Source: Lactifluus volemus | Lineage: Eukaryota; Basidiomycota; Agaricomycetes; Russulales; Russulaceae | Direction: 5' to 3' | Assembly: GCA_022376515.1 (NCBI GenBank) | Contig: WTXI01000564.1 | Coordinates: 1 to 15,193, forward strand | DNA length: 15,193 bases | Shown here: one piece after another, positions 1-7,274 of the stretch | Layout: each line of letters opens with the position of its first letter | Numbering within the stretch: the first letter of the stretch is position 1 | Notes under the pieces: generated by a model | Database searches by the model: none | Told to the model about the DNA's origin: nothing | What the model saw: the letters and a program-made list of their open reading frames with translations, nothing else | Position numbers and translations under genes: made by a program

Positions 1-1558
1 TATCATAGGGTCGCACGAACACGGCCTTCACTGAAGACCAGGCTTGAGGGTGAAGATGTACAGCCCACGCAGCTACGAAAACAATTCAAATATGGGCGCG
101 CGTAACAATAAATTACGGACCGTGGCCACACAGACACGCCCATGCTCAAATCCAAGATAAAAAAACACATCTTCCTCGACGGAATACGCAGGACGTATCC
201 TGTTTCTTCGAGTGTGGTCTCCTCGCGACAGATACTTTCAAAATCTGGGACGAGGAGAACGGTCATTAGAGGCCAAGATTACCAGATCGTGAGCATCCCT
301 GGATACATGAACTGACAAAGAAAAAGAAAAATGGTACTATAGTATGAGTACCGGATTCACTTTCCGCGAAAATAAAGAAATCCACAGACCGGCTATGAAA
401 TCCGGAAAGGTATCATCCAAACTGGGGGACAGCGAGAGAGGCGAGACAAACGAGTCTCCGAAGGTGACGTTTGGTGACATGACAGAGTCGACATCTCAAC
501 GACGACATTATTCGGTATCTGCAGCACCTCGGCGCCACCTGCGCGTGAATGCACATGCACGATATGGGGCTCGCATATAAATACATGTTGCTCGTTCACA
601 TCGACGTAGCGGATGCTCGTGATATTGATGTCGATAGTCTGCACGAGAGAACCCGAGCGTACATCAAGTAAATGCGCGTGTTGGCGGCTCGCGCAAACGA
701 GTGTTGGGTACGAGAGTCGGTACGCAAAAGTGGACTCGGGGAAGGAAAATTTGGCCCAAGGGCGGAAGTGACCACGGGGGGCATACTGACAGTGCGTTGC
801 TGCCGTGAACGCTGACATGTCCAATTGATCTGATCTGGCGGCGCGGAGATGGCTACCTCGTCAACGCCAACATCGCTAGCCAAGCGCCAGACTTCCATCG
901 ATTCATCCTCGCGGTTGAAATGAGATACCCACTTTCGTACTCGCAATGAGACCAGATACCAACGTAGTTCTGAGACCATCAATCAGTATCCTGCAATAAA
1001 CTGTGGCTCTCGGAGGGAAGACAAGACTTTCGCACCGGTGGGAGGTCCCAAAGAGAACGCTGGAGAAGAGATGGATCACGGAGACACCACCCAATAGGTG
1101 GGTCGTGATGCATATTCCGGCCTTTTCATCGACTTTGATGCGATGGACGTCGTGACGTGGCGGGGATAATAGGCGTGCAACAGCGCGCCCTTTTCCTCCC
1201 AATTCTTATCAAGTTGGAAAAACCTGCGACCTTCAATAACGAAAAATGAGGAAAAGTGCTCTCAGGAGCAGAGATCTGGAGTAGATGGAAATTGAGGGGC
1301 CATTAGTAGACTTACAAAAGTCCTTCCAATCTATCGACCCCTCCCAAGGGCTGCCCGTGTATCGTGCCAGTGCATCCTCCAATTGAAGTCCCGGCTGTAT
1401 GTATCCATGAAGGATAGCAGCGCGATGAAATATTGACCACTGGTTTTCAAATAGGAAGTGATGCCATTGGCGAGATAGAGTGAATAAGGAGCACAGTGAT
1501 GGGATCGGAAGATAGACAGTATATTGAGCGATAATTCAAAGGGTAGAACATCCAACAT
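1..1558 (-). pseudogene. F-box family protein, decayed copy A (runs off the left edge)
   Basis: Translated on the minus strand, this stretch shows an F-box-like N-terminus (MLDVLP, LSRQWH after frame correction, GSPWEGSIDWKDF), a middle part (GKGRAVARL, VDEKAGICITTH, ESGYLI, SMEVWRLASDVG, QYAPRGHFRPWAK) and a C-terminal part (HVSRDAHDLVIL, CREETTLEETGYVL, then VFVRP at the edge). The order matches a large agaricomycete F-box family that I know by eye; F-box proteins recruit substrates to SCF ubiquitin ligases. Two introns look conserved with copy B: 1315–1231 and 1035–970, plus a possible third near 107–60. The reading frame is broken at least six times, near 1510–1518, 1048–1054, 917–922, 825–835, 262–266 and in the A7/T7 run near 160. 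Several are clearly one-base losses when compared with copy B. It is therefore almost certainly non-functional. The putative start is the ATG at 1558. Confidence 0.85.
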
Positions 1559-1849
1559 CACGTAAACGTATTCGTTGAATCACAAGCCAAAGTTAGGTAA
1601 ATATCTCCAGAAGCTGATATCATACCATCATGTGCTATGCTTCAGTGTACTTTGGATGGGGGAAACTACTCATTCGTTGTACAGTGCGCTCTTTGCCGCT
1701 TGTGAAGGAAGCAGAAAAAAAGCCGAAAGTGCGAAATATTAATTCAAAGGAGCTATGTATCAATTGCCAAAATACGGGTGTATGGCAGCATTTTGACCAG
1801 CGTTAGGAAATAGCCGCTCTAATAATTCTCTCTCCTTCTGGACAGAGAG
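1559..1849. other. Gene-free spacer between F-box copy A and the first tRNA
   Basis: No ORF of note. Just upstream of the F-box start (1562–1650) there are scraps shared with the equivalent place upstream of copy B, such as AATCACA..AGCC, CCAGAAGCT and CATGTGCTAT, suggesting the duplication reached past the coding region. Nothing else recognised. Confidence 0.4.
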
Positions 1850-1855
1850 AAAAAA
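1850..1855 (-). terminator. Pol III T-run terminator of tRNA-Tyr copy A
   Basis: Six A residues on the plus strand read as TTTTTT on the minus strand, starting 5 nt after the tRNA 3' end. This is the usual RNA polymerase III stop signal. Confidence 0.75.
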
Positions 1856-1860
1856 GATCC

Positions 1861-1946
1861 CCTTCGAACTGGAATCGAACCAGCAACCTTGGGATATCAA
1901 GAAGCTCTGTTATAGTTCCATGCTCTTCCGGTTGAGCTACCGAAGG
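1861..1946 (-). tRNA. tRNA-Tyr with anticodon ATA, copy A, 14-nt intron
   Basis: The minus strand folds into a cloverleaf: acceptor CCTTCGG with TCGAAGG (one G·U at the base), D arm GCTC/GAGC, anticodon arm TGGAA...TCCCA, T arm GCTGG-TTCGATT-CCAGT. The mature length would be 72 nt before CCA. The C1–G72 pair and the overall sequence resemble eukaryotic tRNA-Tyr, which normally carries anticodon GTA. Here positions 34–36 read ATA. A 14-nt intron lies after position 37, the canonical place. The anticodon stem has one A·C mismatch (30–40), which copy B lacks, so this copy may be weakened. A T-run terminator follows. The flanks resemble those of copy B. Confidence 0.85.
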
Positions 1947-2368
1947 TTAACCACTAATACAATGGCATGTATGGTGAACGGGGTACATGTAATAGAAATG
2001 TGCGCATTGCGCTACCCCCCACATCACTTGAGTAGTAGAAAAGTTTAAGGAGGAGAAACAGAGCATACCGTAATACATCCTCTGAGTTTGATTGCGGCTT
2101 GGATGGTAACCGAGTAGGAGGCAAAGGATTTGTCGGAAAAGCCACCTGTCTCCGCGGCCCGAGTCTGTCGCACCGAGGCCCAGATCCAGAGATCTGGCCA
2201 ACCAAAGTAGCTGGATGGCACTTTGATGGTCAAACATATAGGTTGAATAGAGGTCTTACACGTTATGCAGCTCTTGGTTGTAGCATCCGCAATGCTACAG
2301 TCACTTGGGCCGGCGCGGCACGTTAATGGAACACGTCACTGATGATTCCCCTCTAGTCAGGCAGAGAG

Positions 2369-2373
2369 AAAAA
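2369..2373 (-). terminator. Pol III T-run terminator of tRNA-Tyr copy B
   Basis: Five A residues on the plus strand read as TTTTT on the minus strand, 5 nt after the tRNA 3' end, embedded in the same CTTTTT-CTCTCTG context that follows copy A. Confidence 0.7.
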
Positions 2374-2378
2374 GATTT

Positions 2379-2465
2379 CCTTCGGACTGGAATTGAACCA
2401 GCAACCTTGGGATATCACAGAAGTTCTATTATAGTCCCATGCTCTTCCAGTTGAGCTACCGAAGG
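2379..2465 (-). tRNA. tRNA-Tyr with anticodon ATA, copy B, 15-nt intron
   Basis: Second member of the pair. The acceptor stem CCTTCGG/CCGAAGG is fully paired, the D stem is GCTC/GAGC, the anticodon stem TGGGA/TCCCA is perfect, and the T arm is GCTGG-TTCAATT-CCAGT. The mature length would be 72 nt, with a 15-nt intron after position 37. Positions 32–37 read CTATAA, so the anticodon is ATA rather than the usual tyrosine GTA. C1–G72, a strong eukaryotic TyrRS identity pair, supports the tyrosine assignment. The compensated stem makes this copy look healthier than copy A. It is followed by a T-run. Whether A34 is edited to inosine or the gene is silent cannot be told from sequence. Confidence 0.87.
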
Positions 2466-2625
2466 TCGACTACCAATGGAGTGGCATGCATGACGAGCTG
2501 CCATGCATTGGTGAGTATCTCATCTCTAACATTTGTACTGAGCCTATCGGTAATATCAAGTAGATCCCTTTTTCTCAAACGGGACCTGCTAGACATTATC
2601 AGTAGGCTCAAAAGGTTTGAGCACA

Positions 2626-2640
2626 GGGGGGGGGGGGGGG
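2626..2640 (+). repeat. G15 homopolymer tract
   Basis: Fifteen consecutive G residues, followed by AGG and, after AAC, by GGGG. Such a run can form a G-quadruplex and is prone to length slippage and to sequencing error, so its exact length is uncertain. Confidence 0.9.
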
Positions 2641-3158
2641 AGGAACGGGGTTGATGCCAGGAGGTACTGAAGTGGCGTCACGGTGTCAAACCGTGACTGC
2701 GACAAGAGACTGCTAGTTGTCCTACATCCAAAGTACATGGGTTACTACATTTGGGCAATAAAGTAGAGCATATTTAATTACGTTCATTGAATCTGATCGC
2801 AGCACGCTTGGAATAGTAGGAGACAAAAGATATGTCAAAAAGATTACAGTACTGCAGTTCGAAAGGCCGTACAAACTTGGGGCTCGACTTCAATGACCCG
2901 CTCCCCACGAACGCAGAGGATTTCGTCAACTTCCGCGGAAAATCCCTCAGGCTGTTGATGATGCGGTGCGTCTTTTTCCCCACCGAGCGCGAACAGACAG
3001 CACGCCGCTTCCGCGTGCCGGCTCGCCCAGCTCAACACACCGGACCGACCGCAGCCCTTGGCACGCAGCGTGCGATGACTCGAGCTTGGCATCCTGCGGT
3101 GAGAAGGGGGTCGAAGAGTAGATGCAGTTGCGTGTTTCTAAAGGATGTTGGCGCGCTA

Positions 3159-3196
3159 GGGTCTTTTAGGCTACGCAGCCGAAGCCTAGAAGACCC
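3159..3196. repeat. 14-bp near-perfect inverted repeat with 10-nt loop
   Basis: GGGTCTTTTAGGCT at 3159–3172 pairs with AGCCTAGAAGACCC at 3183–3196, with a single T–G wobble in the stem. The loop is ACGCAGCCGA, and its AGCC could pair alternatively with GGCT of the left arm. It lies in non-coding DNA upstream in sequence of F-box copy B. It may be a small RNA hairpin, a terminator-like fold or a MITE remnant; nothing in the sequence decides. Confidence 0.7.
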
Positions 3197-3439
3197 ACGG
3201 CGCAGGGCTGGCGTGAATGAAGCGGTACTTAGTTGGGGGTCGGTGAAGAAAGGTGAAGTTGGACCACGGCCTACTGGGTGGTGATCGGGCTCGCGAAAGG
3301 CAACGTATAAGTCCGATAAATAACCTGAGCTTGACTAGGACTCTGGCCAATATATGCTGAGATTGTAGTTTGGCCCGGATGACAAAATATAAACCCCCTC
3401 ACAGTCTATGTTCGATGACAAACAGAGGGAGGATTAGCA

Positions 3440-4466
3440 AGCATCTCTGAGTTGCATCACGCTCGCACAGGAATAAATGTCGCTTGTTCACATCGACTTG
3501 GTAGAATCCCTTGACATTGACATCGATTATCTGTACGAGAGTCCCGTGCGTACATCATATAAATATACGCGTCGAAGACTCCCGCTGCCAACCATGGCAA
3601 GTGTTGGGTACGCCAGTCGGTGATCATAAGAGTATTGTAGGTGCGTCAATTTGGCCCAAGGGCGGAAGTGACCATAGGGGCATACTGGCCGTTCCTTGCC
3701 GCGGTGATCCTCGACATCTCCAATTGTTCCTCGTCTGGCGGCGCGGAAGCAGCTACCTTGTCAACGTCAACTTGAACGTCATTAGTCAGGCGCCAAATTT
3801 CCACCCATTCACGGGGGCGGTCGAAAACGAGATATCCACTTTCGTCCTCGTGAGCACAGAGACGAAAGGACCATCAATCAGTATCCTGCATTAATCTATT
3901 GCTCTCGGGGAGAGACAAGACTTTCGCACCGCGGGGAGACACCATAGGAGAATGCCGGAGAATAGGTGGATCACGGAAAGGCCACCAAATATGTGGCTCG
4001 TGATGCAGATCCCGGCCTTTTCATCGACTTTGATGTGTACGACGTCCTGAACTGGCGGGGAAAATAAACGGACAACGGCGCGCCCTTTGCCCTCCCAATT
4101 TTTATTAAGTTGGAAAAACCTGCGACCTGTATAATGGAATACTGAGAAAGTGCTCTCAGGCGCATAGATCTGGAGCAGATGGAGGTGGCCCTCAGCAAGT
4201 AATGAGAGTGTAGACTTACAAAAGTCCTTCCAATCTATCGACCCCTCCCAAGGGCTGCCCGTGTGTTGTGCCAGTGCATCCTCTAGTTGAATTCCCGGTT
4301 GTATGAATCCATGGAAGATGGCAGCGCGACAGAAGATTGACCATTGGTTCGCGACGAGGAAACGGTGCCATTGACGAGACAGGATGAATAAGGAACATAT
4401 GGATGAGATCGGAAGATAAGACAGTACATTGGGAGATAATTCAGAAGGTAGAATATCCAACATCAT
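3440..4466 (-). pseudogene. F-box family protein, decayed copy B
   Basis: Paralogue of copy A. The N-terminal half is intact: exon 1 (4466–4220) encodes the F-box segment MMLDILPSELSPNVLSYLP...LSRQWHRFL and ends at WKDF; a 93-nt intron (4219–4127, GTAAGT...ACAG) is followed by exon 2 (4126–3930) with RRFFQLNKNWEGKGRAVVRL and VDEKAGICITSH. An intron starts at 3929, but the region of copy A's acceptor is shortened by about 12 nt, so the next usable acceptor seems to be a weak CACGAG before DESGYLVFDR. Downstream there are one-base losses near 3683–3688 (QYAP followed by a shifted GHFRPWAK, leading to a stop) and near 3540 (DVRTG, then LVQIIDVNV in another frame). Family similarity fades near 3440, short of the usual C-terminus. 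It could still express a truncated F-box protein of about 150 to 240 residues, which is why decay is inferred rather than proven. Confidence 0.82.
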
Positions 4467-4851
4467 GCAGTGAAAATCACACAAGCCGACTCACTGGCAT
4501 GTGGTCAGTGGTCATGTGCTATTGAATACCACGTCCGGTCCTAGTCGTCCTATACACACCCGTACATCCGAGCGTAGCTCACCAGAAGCTAGAAATAACC
4601 TGAACAGACGGCCCATATGATTAGCGAGATCATTAGAACTTGTCAGTTTCGTTGTTCGCTGACCTTTTGCTTGACATTAGCCTGAGAGCTGGTGCATGGC
4701 TGATGCCAGTCGTTTACCAAGATGTAAAGAGCGCATGCAATCAGTAAACTACCCGCACTCGAGATGCAGAACCAATTAAACTATTGAAAAAAAAAATCAT
4801 GACACCGCACCCTTTACTGGCTACCTGGCACCTTCCTCCACCGGCACAAAG
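4467..4851. other. Intergenic spacer between F-box copy B and the SET/MYND gene
   Basis: No ORF or RNA gene seen. It would contain the promoter of F-box copy B and the 3' end of the SET/MYND gene. A run of A residues lies near 4786–4795. Short scraps of similarity with the region upstream of F-box copy A occur within the first 120 bases. Confidence 0.4.
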
Positions 4852-7033
4852 TTACTTGACTCCCTTCCCAAGACCCGGCGTATCTTCGATCACGTTTCGG
4901 ATTCCCTGATTCCAAGCGGCGAGCTCACGCTCCAGGCGCACCACCATTTCGCGCACTTCGCGTCCTACCTCGCCGCCATCATTGCGCTCCCCAAAGCCGA
5001 TCGTAAGCTCGTCGCGGGCGCGTATGAGCGTCTCGCAAGCAAGACGCAGACGAGCAGGACCAGACGGCGGAAACGGTTGTGCCCCCGTCCCCGACGCCGG
5101 TTTTGTGTGGCGCGGCGCGGGCTCGTCCACTGCGAGGAGCTTGCCGAGCTCCGCGAGCGCGAGCGCGCGTGTGGGGTGGCCGGGTGAAAGGATAAGGCTC
5201 AGTCCTGTCACGGATGCTGAGCTGGCGCGTACGAGGCCATCGAGGGCGTGCTGTGTCAGGTTGGTGGGAAACGCAGCAAGGAGAAGTGATTGATGGAGAC
5301 GAGTGAGAGCAAGGAGAGGGTGAGAGGAGGGAAGGAACTTGGCAGAAGTGAGCATGGTGATAATGTTGGTCGTCAGCTGTTGTGCCTTTGCCATGTCTGA
5401 GCGAATAAAAAGTGAGACGCGACGCGGTACAACTGCGAGAGGCCATTACCTGAAAACTGAAGCGAGGTCGCTTTCTGTAACGCCTCTTGGCCTATCCGCA
5501 ATGCATCCTGCATTGCATCGCTCCAGGACACAGCTGACTTGCAATTTGCACAATGAGTAACAGGAACCTCTACGACAGCAGTAAGACCTCGATTTCGGTT
5601 GTCTATTTGACGCAAATACCTTCTGATGGGAATGGAACGGCGCTACCGCAGTTTTTCGGACATGTGATAGCCTCTCTAGGGTCGGGCTCAGGTGGCCGCG
5701 AACAAAGGACGCATTGACAAGCAAAATTATATGTAGCAGAGAGCGCCGCCTGCCGATGGGAGCGAGGCAGTGTTGTGTCGATGTACGATGTGAAGATCTG
5801 CTTCAACATGAACTACGAGCGTAGATAAAAAGGGATTCACATGCGCACCTCTTCATCCAGCAATAGATCGCGTATTGCGATGACTTGCGCCTCGGGTTCC
5901 TGGCTCGCGGGGTCCTTCGTGGAGCGCGGAAACACGACCACGGCGTTGGGCTCGCACGAGTGATTGATCAGCGCGATCGAGGGAGAAACGCAAACACCGA
6001 GAGGTGCCAGCGATGGAGAGGCGAGCGTGATGGAATTTGTCACAAACTAGGGCGACGCTTCTCGTAATGGTTCGAAAAAATGGTTCAATCTAAACGCAGG
6101 CGCACCCGCGAGGTCAAGTCCACGATGCCTCCCGCACTCTCAATACCGAACGGAACGAGCTCTTCTGGGGCGGTAAGGCCCAAATAGCGAATGACGGCGT
6201 GGGCAAGATGGGTATGTGATTCTGCAGCTTCTGGAGGTAAAGACGTTCTATCTGTGGGCGTGGGGGTTCACAGCAGAACACCCTTCGTTCAAGCAGGAGG
6301 CACCTACTAGATTGCATCGCGTCGATCTCTCGCGTCTGCAAGTAAGATACAGTTGGTCAAAAAAAAAATCTCATCAGCGGAATATGTCAAAACACTCTGA
6401 CACGTACCCAGACGTTACTCAACCCCCGTTTCTGCATACCCCATAGCACGCGACCAAGGCATCGGATGGGCTCTGCGGGTATAGCGACGTCCGGCGAAGG
6501 AGCTCCTGCGGCCCATCGCTGCATAGCCGCACACTCCTTCTTGTGGATTGCCCAATCGTTAATTTGACACGTCTGCGCCTCACCTCAATAGAGTCGTGGT
6601 TGAGGGCAGAGGGAGGACGCACCGCGTTACAGTACCATAGGTTTTTGCATTGCGTGCAGCGCTTGAGACCTGCGGCGGGAGCAGGAGATACACAAGATGA
6701 ACAGAACAATTCTAGATTTTTGGTGGACAGAACATAGATGTGCGGCTTGATGGTGAGGATGGTCCCGCCTGTGGTATAGAGGAACACGGATAGGAGTGTG
6801 ATAAAGGTAAAGGCGATAGGCTACTTACCTTTCTTAACCTGTCCCTTAGTGTATAAGCCTCTACCCCTTTCTGGGCCGGTTCGAACATCGACGGACGAGG
6901 GCAATCCACCGTACAGTGGTGTCGGAGGTGCCTCTACCAACGGCGGCGGGGCGCCACTTGTCTTGGGAGAGGACCCAACAAAAGACTTCGCGCCCTTAGC
7001 CTGTCTTCGAGCCTGAATGTCTGCGAAAGACAT
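4852..7033 (-). CDS. SET and MYND domain protein, SMYD-like lysine methyltransferase, 9 exons, 576 aa
   Basis: Exons: 7033–6829, 6768–6623, 6572–6408, 6335–6308, 6251–6106, 6046–5849, 5797–5620, 5569–5450, 5396–4852; all introns are GT–AG and 50–72 nt, and phases close. The split SET domain opens with GRGLY (residues 57–61), part of the S-adenosylmethionine site. It is interrupted by a complete MYND zinc finger with ligands C91, C94, C106, C109, C115, C119, H127 and C131. It resumes with NHSCEPN (258–264), SYID (300–303) and the post-SET cysteines C323, C325 and C328. A helical C-terminal part (about 360–470) resembles the TPR-like lobe of SMYD3. SMYD enzymes methylate lysines on histones or cytosolic proteins; the substrate here is unknown. 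The proline-rich first 45 residues and the Ala/Pro-rich stretch near 480–520 are extra compared with the 428-aa human SMYD3. ATG at 7033 begins MSFADIQARR; no better upstream start. Confidence 0.93.
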
Positions 7034-7274
7034 CCTGATTTTCCTATCACTGACTATTAGCAGGAGACCACGTTCGGCCTTGAACAGAGTCCGCGTGCGC
7101 AATGGAAGAGACAACAAGCGTAAACATGTACTAGTAGATTCCAGGATTCCACACAAACCAAAGTACTATACTATACTACTACTCCTTTACAATTACCCTA
7201 CACAGCACCTCGTATTCGTTCATCTGGCTTTAGTCAACACTAATCTTCCACGCGTTTACAAATAAGATATTCAT
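7034..7274. promoter_or_regulatory. Compact 241-bp spacer: fimbrin 3' end and SET/MYND promoter
   Basis: Both neighbours are transcribed leftwards, so this short gap must hold the end of the fimbrin transcript and the start region of the SET/MYND gene. It contains a TATAC/TAC microsatellite-like run around 7163–7185 (ACTATACTATACTACTACT) that could serve as a TA-rich promoter element when read on the minus strand. No defined motif can be proven. Confidence 0.4.

Larger units (their letters stand above)
1840..2495. repeat. Local direct duplication carrying the tRNA-Tyr gene (units about 1840–1972 and 2360–2492)
   Basis: Similarity between the two tRNA loci is not limited to the genes. On the 3' side both have GACAGAGAGAAAAA/GGCAGAGAGAAAAA, and on the 5' side both have CCACTAATACAATGGCATG versus CTACCAATGGAGTGGCATG. 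This points to a small segmental duplication of about 130 bp, now diverged, with about 390 bp of unrelated spacer between units (1973–2359). The spacer contains only a short perfect hairpin (2280–2298, 7-bp stem) and no convincing gene. Confidence 0.7.
2466..3439. other. Stretch without a supported gene between the tRNAs and F-box copy B
   Basis: It holds a G15 homopolymer and a long hairpin (listed separately). A 150-codon plus-strand ORF (2832–3284) and an overlapping 82-codon minus-strand ORF (2844–3092) are present, but neither shows a domain, splice structure or family resemblance that I recognise. Their overlap in opposite strands over GC-rich DNA suggests chance. It could be a remnant of a mobile element, but I see no terminal repeats or enzyme motifs. 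Confidence 0.4.

Noticed and set aside
2832..3284. 150-codon plus-strand ORF overlapped by an 82-codon minus-strand ORF
   Set aside because: No recognisable motif, no splice evidence, and the opposite-strand overlap suggests chance.
4979..5446. 155-codon minus-strand and 103-codon plus-strand ORFs over the last SET/MYND exon
   Set aside because: Shadows of the GC-rich final exon; the frame of 5396–4852 continues the SMYD C-terminal lobe.
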